Source: Lactuca virosa
Taxonomy: Eukaryota > Streptophyta > Magnoliopsida > Asterales > Asteraceae
Direction: 5' to 3'
Assembly: GCA_928212115.1 (NCBI GenBank)
Contig: CAKMRJ010004445.1
Coordinates: forward strand, 83,415,777 to 83,479,776
Length of the DNA: 64,000 nt
Part shown: positions 11,277-22,962 of the stretch, one piece after another
Numbering within the stretch: position 1 is the stretch's first letter
How the letters are laid out: each line of letters begins with the position of its first letter
Made by a program: the position numbers and the translations under genes
Notes under the pieces: generated by a model
Databases searched by the model: none
Told to the model about the DNA's origin: nothing
What the model saw: only the letters and a program-made list of their open reading frames with translations

Positions 11277-14200
11277 TGTCACAACTAGGAATTTTGATGC
11301 TTTGTAACAACAACAATGATAACATTTGTGAACCAAAATGTGAAAGCATGTATAATGCTTATTCAATAACAACAAACTTCCATCAAACACTGTATACAAG
11401 CACTGCAAATAGTCAACAAAGAATTGGAAACCCTAGAAATCCCGGTTTAAGTCCATTTTAGATTAGGATTTTATTATTTGGGCCTAATGGACCAATAAGC
11501 TTCCAATTTGACTATTTTGGGCTTAGAACTCCTATATGGACTCTAATTGGACCCACTTTCATTTATTTTAACATTTTGAGCCATAATGGGCCTAGAATGA
11601 AATAAAATACCCTAATGGGCCATAACAAATCTAATTAACTTAAAAAGGTCATAAAACTCATTCTTTGACTTATTTTGGGCCGTGAACCCTCTCCAAAGAC
11701 CAATTGGGCCAAAAATCATCCAATTGGGCCAAAATATGGACTTAAGCACAAGAAGGCCCAATTTCTTTTCTTTATTCTCCTTTTCTCGGCCCAACTACAC
11801 AAATAGGGGAAAAGAGTTGACTTTTCTACTTGCCACCTCACAATTGTACATGGGGTATCCATGCACCCTTCCCATATTCCAGCATCCATCACTTCACTCT
11901 CTCTCTTCTCCTCTCTTTTTCTTCTTCGGCCGAGAACACAAAGGGAAAGACACACACACACACACAATTCACTCAAACACTCTCAAAGAACACTCTTACT
12001 TCTTCTTCAAAATTTCGAGATTTAAGAGCTTTCAAGTAGGATTCTCCCTAAGAGTCATCATCTAAGGTAAGTTAATGCTTAAATCCATGATCTAACTACT
12101 TCATTTCATCAAAAATGTCCTCCTAATCTATTCAAACTCATGATCTTGCATCTCAGAGCACATCTAAGCCAAAGATCCTTCAAGAAGCTTGCTAGGCCAA
12201 GAATAGCATCAAAATTCTTCTTTCCATTCTTCTTCCCACAAACTCAAGGTGAGTTCATACCCCTCTCTTTTCGGTTTTCATATGTTTTATGGGGGAGAAT
12301 ACAAGTAAAATGTGTAGATCTATGTGTATGTGTATGCTATGTATGATTTTATGCATGTATGTGTGATTATAAGTGTTTATGTGGTAATGTGTAACAAAAA
12401 GAAAGGAACTCGAGATCTATGGCTCTAAGAGGAAGATAAACATGATCTAAGATGTATTACACTAAAACAAGTCAAGAAAATTCCCTCTAAGATTAAAGTA
12501 TACATATTGCAACATAAAACTCACTTTTGGGCTTAAATTGTCAAATAAACAAAAGTTGAGTTAAAAATTGCCATTCACGGTTTTCATCAGGGTCAAAAGA
12601 GTCAAAACAGTTAAAATAAATGTTTTTATGAATATTATGCTCTTCAAAGGACTTGAAATGTAAATATTAGCTTAATGGGCCAATTTTTGGGCTTTTCGGC
12701 CCATTAAGCCCAAAGTTGCGAAAAACATGATTTTCAAGGGGCTGAAATGATAAATTCTTCAAAACAGGGGATAAGAAGTTAAAAAAAACTATTTCAAGGG
12801 TTAAAATGCTTTTCTTTTCCAAAAAGGATCAAAAATGTAAAGTTTTTGGATTTTGGGCCAAAATTGTAAAAGTTGCTAAAAGTTTGGACTTTAACCGAAA
12901 AATACTTTTCTGGAAGGGCTGAAACTGCCAAAGAATAAGTTTTGAGCCAAAAATATCACTTGAACAAGTCTATGGGTCAAATGTGTCAAGAAAATGGTTT
13001 AAGGGCTAAAATGTCTTTTTTTATAAGGGACTAAAATTGTCATTTTTATTAAAGAAGGGCTGAAAAGGTCAAACCAATATTTTGAATCAATTCTTTTACT
13101 ATTAAGATGTTTGAGTCAAAAATACAAAACTACAACTCATGAAGATGAATATATGTATAATTCCAAAAATCGTTAAAAACAACCGAACGGCCTCGTGCCG
13201 ATCCAAAATTATCAATCGTTCAATCAAACTTTCCAACAATTATGAAATACCTAAAACAAGTAAACATTCAAAACTTTGGGCTTGAAAGTTCCAATCATGC
13301 TTGTTGGGCCTTTGTGATCCATTAACATGATTTTTGGGCCCAAGGGATAATAATAATAAATGTTATTGGGCCTTCTATGACCCAATTTCATATTAAAGGG
13401 ACCCTCAATGGCTTTTAAGTGCTATTGGGCCTTAGTGGCCCATTAGCATTGCTAGTAAGGTCCAAGTAATCAAATGCGAAATGGGCCAACGTGTCCTTCG
13501 TATACCCAACAGCCTAAAATAACTCACGAAAGTAGCAGGGCTTTGTATTCCTCTTCTCCTCGTTTGTTAGGCTTATGCGTAATCAAAGTAAACAAATTCA
13601 GGTCGTTAATAATTAGTAATCAAAGTTGTTTGGATTAAGTGAGTAATAACGGGCGACACCTCTAAGGGTCGTTCGTAGTCTGTAGTTATAATCAAAGTCT
13701 CCTGGAAGGAGAGCGAGAGTTTGTGTATAGATCTATACGGGGGTGACTCCCCCACACCTCAGTTGTTCGCTACAGTTAGACTCGGCCAGTCTAGGGTGAC
13801 AAAATCTTAAGATCAATCCCGGCGCACGATAGGTTGCCAAGACAGACGAACTAGTCATTATTATGCATGGTTATAACGACTCACAAAATTAATTAATCCA
13901 ATACCATCCGAGTAATCAAGGAAGAGTAATCAAAATCATTCGTTGTGGCGGTATAGCAATTTGAGAAACAACTGTATTTTATGTATTCGGAAAACATCGG
14001 GTTTTTCGAGGAAATCAACATCACTCGCTTGTATTTTCTATAACTATAATACAAAACTCCCTTTTTATACACGTTTTGAAATCATTCATGCATCAACTTA
14101 TGGATCTTCACACTTTGGTAAACTATTGTCTTTTCAGAAAATATCGGATTTTCTGGGTTTTACAAACTACACAAATCATTTTTATCACAACCCTGCTTAT

Positions 14201-14500
14201 GAACTCACCAACATTTCATATGTTGACGTTTTTCAAAATAACTTGTATTCTCAGGTAACAGGTAAGCTGAAGGGTAATATCAAGTACTTTAGGATGTTAT
14301 GTTTTGAAAACTCTCAAACAATTTATGTTATGAATGTGTAATATTTAAAACAATGTACTGGATGTGAACAATATCAATTGTAATGTATTGATGCATGGTG
14401 ATGTTTATGTTATGATTCATGTATATTCATTGTGATGATATTCAATTTAAGTCACGCGAGCCTTCGGACGTTTCCGCCGTCTGGTTTCGGGGGTGTGACA
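11277..14500 (+). repeat. G1 LTR, shared by pol (left) and gag (right)
   Basis: About 3.2 kb starting TGTCACAAC and ending GGTGTGACA, with a PPT directly on its left and a tRNA-iMet PBS four bases to its right. It thus acts as a 3' LTR for the left half and a 5' LTR for the right half. A CT-rich stretch lies near 11880-11960. No second copy is in the window, so boundaries rest on the PPT, the PBS and the TG/CA ends. Confidence 0.85.
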
Positions 14501-14503
14501 GGT

Positions 14504-14515
14504 TGGTATCAGAGC
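14504..14515 (+). other. G1 primer-binding site (tRNA-iMet)
   Basis: TGGTATCAGAGC just after the LTR end, complementary to initiator Met-tRNA. Confidence 0.92.
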
Positions 14516-14916
14516 TCTGTTTGTAGTGAACTGGCATATCTAACCACACATTGATATGCAACTATAAACCAAAGAGGGACTAGAACAACTCTGAACAAAA
14601 CAAAATAAAACACAACGATAAAAACATCTTTACTTGTGCGATATAGGAAAAAGAACATAACACCAAATCAAATAAGATAATACTGACATCTTGGTTAAGT
14701 CGGGATTGTTCTTAGTGGTATTAAGGGGTGGATGTAGCCTAATCAACTACATTTTCTCCGAAGTACAACTATTACATGCTACGGAAGACCTCGATGGACG
14801 GTAAACCTAAAAACATACCCCTTGTTACCAAGAAAAGAACATCAACTCAAATTACATAATAACTAAAACATCTTAGGAGTAATAATAGTTTATTCATATA
14901 CCTCCTCTCAGTCGCA
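14516..14916 (+). other. G1 leader before the upstream ORF
   Basis: About 400 bp, AT-rich, with no ORF or motif I can support. Confidence 0.6.
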
Positions 14917-15321
14917 ATGGAAGGAGAACACAAAGGCATTCAGTTTCATCAGGTCTTAATGGCCCACATGATGATCGAGGATGAGCCTGAGGGAGATCAG
15001 GGAGGAGCACACGGCGTGGGGCCCGACGAGTACACGGACACAGACTACGAGTTTGATGGTACCGACGACGACATGGATGAAGAACAAGACTCAGGCAAGG
15101 ATTCTGCCACATCACCTACCAGCGAGATGCAGCAGGACCACCCCGCCCCACCAAGGAATCCCGCGAGGGAGAATCGCTCTCCGGAAGCTGAGATTGTTAC
15201 CCTGTGGCAACAGCTATTCGCCATGGAAGCACGAGTGATGCAAGCTGGACAGGAAAGAGACGAAGTCATTGGAGAAATGATTGAGATGGCCCAGTTGTTG
15301 GCACAACACTTCGGTATATGA
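14917..15321 (+). CDS. Acidic upstream ORF between PBS and gag of G1
   Basis: A clean 134-residue ORF that starts at an ATG about 400 bp after the PBS and ends about 380 bp before gag. I do not recognise the protein. The middle (about residues 28-66) is very acidic, rich in Asp and Glu. A proline-rich linker follows. The last 45 residues look like one long amphipathic helix or coiled coil with EAEIVTLWQQL and MIEMAQLLAQHF. It has no zinc knuckle, signal peptide or membrane segment. It lies in the position of an extra leader ORF of a retrotransposon and is free of stops, unlike the surrounding element. It could be an accessory protein or a chance ORF. Confidence 0.5.
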   Translation: MEGEHKGIQFHQVLMAHMMIEDEPEGDQGGAHGVGPDEYTDTDYEFDGTDDDMDEEQDSGKDSATSPTSEMQQDHPAPPRNPARENRSPEAEIVTLWQQLFAMEARVMQAGQERDEVIGEMIEMAQLLAQHFGI

Positions 15322-15701
15322 CCTTACTACCGCCATCGAGCGCTCCTTAGAGTGTTAGGACTAGTCATATCTATCCTTAGTATTATGCGTATATGATCTA
15401 TGCTATGTACCATCGACTCAATGTTTAAGTGATTACACTACTCATAGAGCCGTTACGCTGCCGAACTTGCACCACTTATGTATGCTCTTTCGAGCAAATT
15501 TTCATGTATCAAAATGCGGATAATATTAATGGAAAATTTTATGTTTTCTATTGTGATGTTGTTATCTGTTATGTGTTATGTATCCATGATTGTATGTTAA
15601 CATGCGGAACCACTTGAGTATACACAATACACCTAGTTTATAGGACCACAATCTCACAAAAATCATAGGCACTCAACATCTTTTCGTTCCGTGACAGAAA
15701 G
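15322..15701 (+). other. Spacer between upstream ORF and gag in G1
   Basis: Noncoding, AT-rich, no motif seen. Confidence 0.55.
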
Positions 15702-17021
15702 ATGCCCCAACGACCAACCCGTGGAAACCCTGGACCAACCCCACCCGAAGTCAACTCAGCTGCATTCCAAGCAGCTGTATCTGTTGCGGTCACCGCAGCC
15801 ATGGCGCAAATCCACCAAGGGAACAATGGTGGAGTCAATGGACAAGGGGCTGGAAGTTCGAACAATGGAACAAATCAAGGACATACCAAGACATGCTCTT
15901 ACAAGGATTTCACCAATGCCAAGCCACGAACCTTTAATGGCACGGATGGAATGATAACCCTAAAGAGATGGATGGAAAAAGTGGAATCGGTATTTGAGAT
16001 ATGTGAATGCCCCGAGGAGGTGAAAGTGAAGTTTGCCGCATGCACATTCGTTGACCAAGCTCTCACTTGGTGGAATGGAAATGTCGAGGCCATGAATCTC
16101 CCCGTAGCCAACGCTATGCCGTGGGCGGAGCTGAAAGAAATGCTGATGGCCGAGTACTGCCCGCAAGGCGAAATCCAGAAAATAGAGCAAGAGTTATGGA
16201 ATCTCACCGTCCGAAACTCCGACATAGATGCATACATATCAAGGTTTAGCGAGCTGTCATTGTTGTGCCCTGGCATGATCACTTCAGAGGGAAATAAAAT
16301 CGAACGGTTCATCTGGGGATTAACCTCCCCAATTCAAGGAAATGTAATAACTGCAAATCCTGAAACCTTCGACAGTGCCAAGAGGTTGGCTAAGAAACTG
16401 TACGACCACAACAACAAGAAGGGTGAAAAGCCAGTGGAAACTGAAGGCAAGAAGGAGAGTGACAACAAGAAGGGAAAGAACAACAAGAGGAAAGAGAGAC
16501 AAGGCTCAGAGTCGTCAAAGAAACAACAAACAGTGACAGTCAATGCTGCAACCACCCAAGTACCCTCCACACCACATGCTCCAGCTTCAGCTAATCCAAG
16601 TGCCCCTAGGTAGTATTCTGGGAATCTCCCAAAGTGCAACAAGTGCAGTCTTCATCATAATGGTGAATGCAGAGAGATGCATTGTACCAGTTGCAATCGG
16701 AAGGGTCATACGGCAAGGTATTGCAGTACCTATCCTCCTCAGAACCAACAACAAGGAAACAACAACAACAACAACCGCAACAACAACAACACCAACACCA
16801 ACAACGGCGGCAATAATGTAGGATCAAGCCCCACCTGCTATGGATGTGGAAAAACTGGGCATATCCGTCGAAACTGCCCCAACATCAACAACCCTGGGAA
16901 CGGAGGAACAGGGAGAGTGCTAGCTATGGGTCAGGGAGAAGCGGTTCAGGATCCCGCTGTTGTTACCGGTACGTTTCTCCTAAACCACACTTATGCATGC
17001 ATCCTATTTGATACCGGGGCA
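15702..17021 (+). pseudogene. G1 gag and start of protease (truncated)
   Basis: The start at 15702 (MPQRPTRGNPG) precedes a Gypsy gag domain with FNGTDGMITLKRWMEK, CTFVDQALTWWNGNV and the YISRFSELSLLCPGM block. A Lys-rich linker follows, then a TAG stop at 16611-16613. The same frame continues with a Cys/His-rich block, a CCHC knuckle CTSCNRKGHTARYC, an Asn-rich stretch and a second knuckle CYGCGKTGHIRRNC. The protease begins with the active-site segment ILFDTGA and breaks off at about 17021, where unrelated DNA starts. Gag would package RNA. The domain is close to the gag of G4, so both belong to the same broad lineage. Confidence 0.9.
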
Positions 17022-18065
17022 TACCAATATTGTTGAAATCAACTTCTTGTGGCTCTTTATGGTCGATTAGTCTTGTGGTTGTTCTTTTATCCTCGGTCGT
17101 GGTTGTAGCTGTGGTTCCGCTTCTTGTTGTGGTTGTGGCTATGGTTCTGCTTCTTGTTCTAGCTGATCATTCATCATATTTATTCTAGAGGAAATATATA
17201 AAGAATAATATGAGACATCATAAATGTTACACTTCATGTGTTGTTACAGTAGCTGCTTTTTAGACAAGTGTCAAATTTTCAACTGTTCACATGGTGCTCC
17301 AAAATACATCTTTAAATCAGTTAGCAAATAAATCATATAAGTTTAGAGTACAAACAAAGTGTTTGTCTACATAAGCTCAAATAACATTTGTAAAATCACC
17401 TGTTACCTAATCCAAGTTCGTCACCTAATACAAATTCATAATCACAAGATGTATGCATTTTACTTGTATTTCGATTCATACCTATAACATATTTCGATTT
17501 TTATTTCTTAGCATCAAAAAAACAATTCACCCAAACTATGGATTCATTAAAAAAACATATAAGATTCTCTTAATACCTAAGAGATATAAAGACCCCTACT
17601 AGGTTTCAATTTCAATTTCAAGTGACCTGAACTTAATAAAACCTTATACAAATAATCCCTTGAAACGAAATATCAAAGGTAAAAAGAATTGTCAAAGCTC
17701 TGTAACATAAAAATATCCTCACACTCGTTTAGAAATAAAAATATAGAAAAAAAAATCAGAACACACATAAATTAAACCAAAACAAAGGATCGGAAATTCA
17801 AGTCATGTAAATGGATTCCAAAACTTGATATAAAAAATGAGCTTTAGTCGAAATTTTACAGAAATAGCGTAGCGTAGCATCGCTCTAGTGAATATAGCAG
17901 CCAAAAAACTTCGATTTCATGTTGCTTTAGAGAGTCAGTGTTTTCGATTGTTTGTTTTCAAAGTTGTAGCAGATGGTAGCTTCGAAATCGCGTACATGGT
18001 CAAAGGGCGGGATAATGAAAATTGATCGCGGATAACAAAAATTGATGGAGGTATTGTTTTATTTG

Positions 18066-18130
<65 letters not shown>

Positions 18131-18399
18131 TGCAAATTATTTTTTATGGAAAACAGAGGGCATTCCGAGTTTTACAAAAAAAAGTCAATAACCTTTATAG
18201 ATTAATTCATTATTTATCAAAAAAATATAATCAAAACTTATATAGATGTTGGTTACGTAAAATAAACAAATCTTTTTATAAATAAAATATGCAGGTATCA
18301 TTTATCAAAATATATCCTGAATTTAGAAAAATGAGGTCAAATATTGAAAGGAATTCAAGATGGGTGAAAACCCTAAAATAAATATTACCATCGTTGCTC
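17022..18399. other. Unassigned AT-rich DNA right of the G1 breakpoint
   Basis: No domain, terminal repeat or plausible gene was found. The first 150 bp have a purine/pyrimidine-biased repeat of 'tgtggttgtggct' type. It may be the part of the duplicated flank that lies left of the window for copy A. Confidence 0.5.
18069..18128. repeat. (AT)n microsatellite
   Basis: About 30 AT units. Confidence 0.95.
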
Positions 18400-18911
18400 C
18401 ACTGTTTGCATACTCCTTAGTTTTCAGCTTATCTCCGGCCACCGTGTCTCCTTTCTTTGTATCTCTACTAATTGGATCTCACGTCTTCTTAAATGTCGAG
18501 GTGGTTTTATTGTTCTTGAAATCAATATTGGTATTTTGTTTTTTGAAAATTGTAGTATAACCAGAAAAGAGATACAGAAGAAAAGTATGGGGAAGTGTAA
18601 AAATGACAGAAAAAGAAATGAAGATTTACAAGAAAACAACTTTATGATATTTTCAATTTTTCATATTAATTTAATAAATTACAATTAACTAATATATTAA
18701 TACTAATGATAAAAAACTGAAATTTTTAAGAAGTGAAATTTTAGAAAAATACTAATACCCACATTCTACGGCATTGTTTTACCGTGGTTATTTATGGATT
18801 GCACAAATTGAAAATATGAACTTCCAAGCATTTGTTAATTAAATTGAACATTACATTTAATGTTTACGTGTTATATTAAATTTTTTAAAATCATCAAGAT
18901 TTGATTGCTAA

Positions 18912-18988
<77 letters not shown>

Positions 18989-19374
18989 TTTTGACAAAAT
19001 TGCAAAATGGTCTTTGTGGTTGTCAAAATTATGTGGTTTCGGTCAAAAAGAGTTTGGTAATGCATCAATGGTCCAATTTTAGATATCTTGTACGGTTTTG
19101 GTCCTTATAATTAACATTTTTGTGTGTTTTTGGTCTACACCCAACCTTAAATGGCTAATATTCCCTTTAAATAATTATTTCCTAATTTTTTTTATTATTT
19201 TATTATCTTATAATTAAAAGAAAAAAAGCAAACACCACCACCATGCCCATCGTGCCTACATCTCACCACCAATAACCTAAACACAATCGATCATCACCAC
19301 CATCTACCGCCGCATTACCATATCCTCCATCGCCACCCCTTTCCAATTCCAACTGAAACCCTAAAATCGGTACC
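18400..19374. repeat. Right copy of the duplicated flank (copy B)
   Basis: Matches 1-960 from 'cactgtttgc' to 'aaaatcggtacc', with an AT tract at 18915-18986. After 19374 the copies diverge because copy A joins G1. Together the copies flank the G1 fragment like a large tandem duplication. Confidence 0.85.
18915..18986. repeat. (AT)n microsatellite
   Basis: About 36 AT units; longer than the matching tract at 513-572. Confidence 0.95.
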
Positions 19375-20027
19375 ATTGCAACTAATAGGGGTTGGAGAAA
19401 AAAATTGTCAGAAGAAAATTAAGGAAAACAAATCAGAATGCATCGACGATTTGTTGATAGGCGGTGGCGCTGCTCCACCTGGTTTTCGTCTCCCCATTAC
19501 CGTCGTCGTCATTGTTGATACCGATATGCACCACCGAAGGCTCCATGTCTGGTAGGTGATTCGATTTGGGTTTAAAGTCTCTCGTTGTCTCTGTTGACTA
19601 AATTCGTTTAGCACGCCACCCACATGGAAACAATTTTCGATAGGTGATTGGATTTGGGTTTGAGCACCCTTTGATTCGATCTGAGCACGTTTATTCTAAC
19701 TAGGGAGATGTATGGGTGAAATTGGGGTTTTTTGGCAGACGTAGAGAGAAAGATGCATGGGGAAATGGGGGGGAGGTTAGGATCTAAGAATGAGAGGTTT
19801 CGTCGAATTAAGGAAGGAGATATGGAGGTAAGGGTAAGGAAGTGGAGGTGGTGGCTGGAAAACAGTGGTAACAAGAGACATGTGTCGAGTACATAGTCAC
19901 CACCACTGTCCCTTCCTTCCATTGGAGCTATAGTGTATAACGAAGTCATCGCCGCTCCTTTCCTGATGTACATACATATCAGTGGTGTCTGGCGGTGTTA
20001 GCAGATGGTGGTGGTAGTGGGGGTGTT
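19375..20027. other. Unassigned DNA left of the Athila element
   Basis: Mixed sequence with short Ser/Pro-rich antisense frames. No recognisable domain. It ends at the Athila LTR start. Confidence 0.55.
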
Positions 20028-20233
20028 TGATATGTGCATAATTAATCATATATTTCATACAAAATCTTAATACTTTTTGGCTATTTTTTTGCAATTATTG
20101 AACAAAAGGTACTTAATTATGTTTAAATTGTATTTTCAGCCTAAAAGACATGCTCGGAAGCAAGAGGAAGCAGGACTAGCAATCGAAAGCTCGGGAATTG
20201 AAGAAAGTAGAAAAAGAGCCAAAATCCTGAAGA

Positions 20234-20353
20234 ACTCAGCGAGTTGGACACCTACTCAACGAGTAGCTACGAATATTCGCGAACATCAGATGCCTTGCCG
20301 TACACGAGTTTTAAGTGAGGGACTCGTTGTGTCGGTCACTGGACTCGACGAGT
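20234..20353. promoter_or_regulatory. Two dyad pairs in the A1 5' LTR promoter
   Basis: Imperfect 11-bp palindromes start at 20234 and 20254 (ACTCAGCGAGT, ACTCAACGAGT; 20 bp apart) and at 20322 and 20343 (degenerate copy, then ACTCGACGAGT; 21 bp apart). The last one ends 20 bp before the TATA box. Confidence 0.7.
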
Positions 20354-20373
20354 ATCCCCTGTTTTCAGAAGTC

Positions 20374-20381
20374 TATATAAA
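20374..20381 (+). promoter_or_regulatory. A1 5' LTR TATA box
   Basis: TATATAAA, conserved at 62278-62285 in the 3' LTR. Confidence 0.65.
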
Positions 20382-21433
20382 GGGCTTAATTGCCCGATAC
20401 CCTAGCTTTTCTATGGAACCTTTGGCGACCAAATTGCGATTGAGAGTGCTTCTGGAGCTCTGGAACTCGAAGATCAACCTTAACATTCAATTTTGAGGAG
20501 ATCGAAAGGCACAAACATATTCTCTTTTCTTAATCTAGTGTTTACAACATGTTTGAATCATTAGGTTTAGTTTGTGAGATATTTTCTGCTATGAATATGA
20601 TTTAAACACTTATATCTTCTGTTTAGGGTAGACTAGCTTGTTGATATGGTTTGAATTTTATGGCTTGGATTATTTAATTTGGTGAATTTTGTTTTGTTAA
20701 GCTTGTTAAAGACCCTTATGTGTTAACTATTTTCTGTTAATTATAGAGTATATTAAGTTGCATGAACATCTCTTAATTGCTTGCCTTATATAATTTATGT
20801 GAAAACAAGATTGTATGCCTAGGAATAGTGAACATGAAACTAGGGTTAACTAGAAAATAGGTAAGTTAATGTGTGAGCTTGTATGATGAACAACCATACA
20901 AGAGGTTAATTGAATTAGTAATTTAATTAGCTAACTAGAAGTCTTACTTAACTCGAATCAATATACTAGGAAAATCATTAGTTTAACCAATTGGCCACTG
21001 TTTGAATTAATCTGTTTTCTAAGGATTAGTAATAGTGAACATGAACCTAATCACATGAATCAGTAGCCAATGACAAATTAATCCATTGCACTTGCCATAA
21101 AATCAACCATAGGAATAAGTTAGTTGAACCTGAACAGAACTCTCCTTTATTATTGAATTTAGTTGATTTTTATTTGCTTTAGCTGCTAGTTGTTTTATTT
21201 TAGTGTTAGTTAAGTGTTTAAGTTTCTAGTCTTGCAAAACTAGAGAAAACCCTCCTCTTTTATTATTTGTTTTTTTAGATAATTCTAGTAGCTAGTTTAA
21301 TTACCGTTCCCTGTGTTCGATACCCTTCTTTCTTAACTATACCACTAATTGACAGGTACACTGCCTTTTGCGTGTCTACTTTGTGTAAAAATAGTAGGAC
21401 TAAAACTAGTACATTCAACACACATCAAGTTTT

Positions 21434-21451
21434 TGGCGCCGCTGCCGGGGA
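21434..21451 (+). other. A1 primer-binding site (tRNA-Asp type)
   Basis: TGGCGCCGCTGCCGGGGA six bases after the LTR; it differs at one position from the expected complement of plant tRNA-Asp. This primer is typical of Athila/Tat elements. Confidence 0.9.
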
Positions 21452-21723
21452 ACAGTTCTAAAATTAAATTTAATTGCTAGTGTTATCGATCCTTTGTGTA
21501 AGATTTATCTTGCACAAAGTTACTATTTTTAGTAGGTTAGTTATTAGGTTTGAGTTTTAGTTTTTCTGATTTTAGAATTTTCATATTAGTTTTTCTGTTT
21601 TAGCATTGAACTCGCCGAGTCCATTCGAAGCTACTCGGCGAGTCCATCGCAAATTTTCGGTTTCGTTTTTAGTTTTGTTTTGTTCTTTTTACGCGTGTTT
21701 TTCTGTGTTATTGCAGTACGTTT
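21452..21723 (+). other. A1 leader with a dyad pair
   Basis: Short leader before gag. ACTCGCCGAGT at 21610-21620 and ACTCGGCGAGT at 21633-21643 form a pair 23 bp apart. Confidence 0.65.
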
Positions 21724-22962
21724 ATGACCAGAGGAGGAGGCACACCCTTGATTCCACCACTTGAAGACCCGAAAGCAACTCTTAGGAAGAATAAAGACAA
21801 AACCGTAAAAGAGTCTACAACATCGAAGAAGTCACCTTTGAAAAGCCTCAAATCCGTCTTTAGCAAGAAAAAGGGAAACAAAGTGGGAGAATCCAGCATC
21901 TCATCATTGGCGGACGAAGACCCGATTATGGAAGACACCGAGTATGAATTTGAAAAGGAAGGAAGCGAAACAGAAACTGAAGAAGAAACCGAGCCAGAAA
22001 GCGAACCCGATAACACCATGGCTAACATCACAGACATTCCCATGGGCGAATGGAAGAAAAGGATGTGTGACGATACCGGACCAGGACTCGTGCAACCCGC
22101 GATTCCAACAACTGCCAACTTTGAGCTGAAGGGCCACATTCTCACCCAACTCAGGGACATCCCATTTTATGGGAAAGATCATGAAGACGCATACAAGGAT
22201 CTCGAAGAGGTCAATGACATAGCCGATTACTTCAACACCCCTAATGTGCCTCGTGAGAGTGTTTTGCTACCCGCGATTCCAGCAACTGCCAACTTTGAGC
22301 TGAAGGGCCACATTCTCACCCAACTCAGGGACATCCCATTTTATGGGAAAGATCATGAAGACGCATACAAGGATCTCGAAGAGGTCAATGACATAGCCGA
22401 TTACTTCAACACCCCTAATGTGCCTCGTGAGAGTGTTTTGCTTCGTATGCTACCGGTCACGTTTAAGGGAGCTGCAAAAGATTGGTTGAAATCAGTCCCT
22501 CCAGGATCCATCACCACTTGGGCAAAGATGTGTGAAGAGTTTGTTGATCAATTTTGCCCTCCCTCAAAAATAGCAAAATTGAAGAAGGCGATTGCAAATT
22601 TCGAGCAACAACCCGGTGAGTCACTTTATGAGGCGTGGGAAAGATACAAAAGCTTGTTGAGGAACTGTCCACACAATGATCTAAACATTCAACAAGAAGT
22701 CTCCATTTTCTATGATGGAGTGAACGTGACGACTAGACAGCTCTTGGACTCGCAAGGACCACTCACGAAGAAAGCACCCGCGGCTATAAAAGAGCTAATT
22801 GAAGAATTCTTTAAGCACTCTAGAGAATATCATAACCCAAGGAATGACCTGAATCGAGGGGTAGTGAACTCAGTTACCGATAGCATGGCGACAATGATGG
22901 CTAAGTTGGATAGCATGGACCGTAGGATGAGAAAGATGGATCAAACCATCCATGCCATTTAG
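21724..22962 (+). pseudogene. A1 gag (capsid part)
   Basis: A 412-residue frame from ATG at 21724. It has a basic N-terminus, an acidic Glu-rich stretch (about residues 75-98) and then an Athila-type gag domain. This includes HILTQLRDIPFYGKDHEDAY, LLRMLPVTFKGAAKDWL, CEEFVDQFCPPSK, PGESLYEAWERYKSLL and LTKKAPAAIKELI. It should form the particle shell. A 58-residue segment is repeated in tandem (22095-22442), so the domain N-terminus is doubled. The TAG stop at 22960-22962 falls in the middle of the family gag; the reading frame continues beyond it with a zinc-finger block. Confidence 0.9.
22095..22442 (+). repeat. 174-bp in-frame tandem duplication in A1 gag
   Basis: Unit 1 is 22095-22268 and unit 2 is 22269-22442. 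They differ at one base only (Thr in unit 1, Ala in unit 2). The length keeps the frame and doubles a 58-residue segment. Confidence 0.95.

Larger units (their letters stand above)
961..17021 (+). mobile_element. G1: permuted fragment of a chromodomain Ty3/Gypsy element (pol-LTR-gag)
   Basis: The order is RT, RNase H, integrase, chromodomain, one LTR (11277-14500), PBS, upstream ORF, gag and the first residues of protease. All parts are on the plus strand. A full element would read LTR-gag-pol-LTR, so this is either two tandem elements sharing one LTR, cut off on both sides, or a permuted copy. Sequence from the protease active site to the RT palm is absent (about 0.9 kb judged from G3). Element C1 interrupts the RT at 1191-9068. 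The gag and chromodomain type suggest the Tekay-like chromovirus lineage; that clade name is inference. Confidence 0.85.
20028..21427 (+). repeat. A1 5' LTR
   Basis: 1400 bp, TGATATG...CACATCA, followed by a tRNA-Asp-type PBS. It is matched by 61931-63306. Two pairs of ACTCGACGAGT-like dyads lie at 20234-20264 and 20322-20353, just before the TATA box. The ORF at 20077-20496 is LTR sequence, not a gene. Confidence 0.95.

Noticed and set aside
961..17021. G1 as a simple complete element or clean one-LTR circle insertion
   Set aside because: About 0.9 kb between protease and RT is missing and no 5-bp target duplication flanks it.
17022..18399. Possible host gene fragment on the minus strand
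   Set aside because: Frames are short, low-complexity and lack splice or domain evidence.
18360..18560. Hydrophobic 66-residue ORF at the start of copy B
   Set aside because: No homology I recognise, no conserved frame in copy A, AT-rich context.
20077..20496. 139-residue ORF in the Athila 5' LTR
   Set aside because: Only part of it survives in the 3' LTR copy (62182-62400), it spans the promoter and TATA box, and it has no domain.
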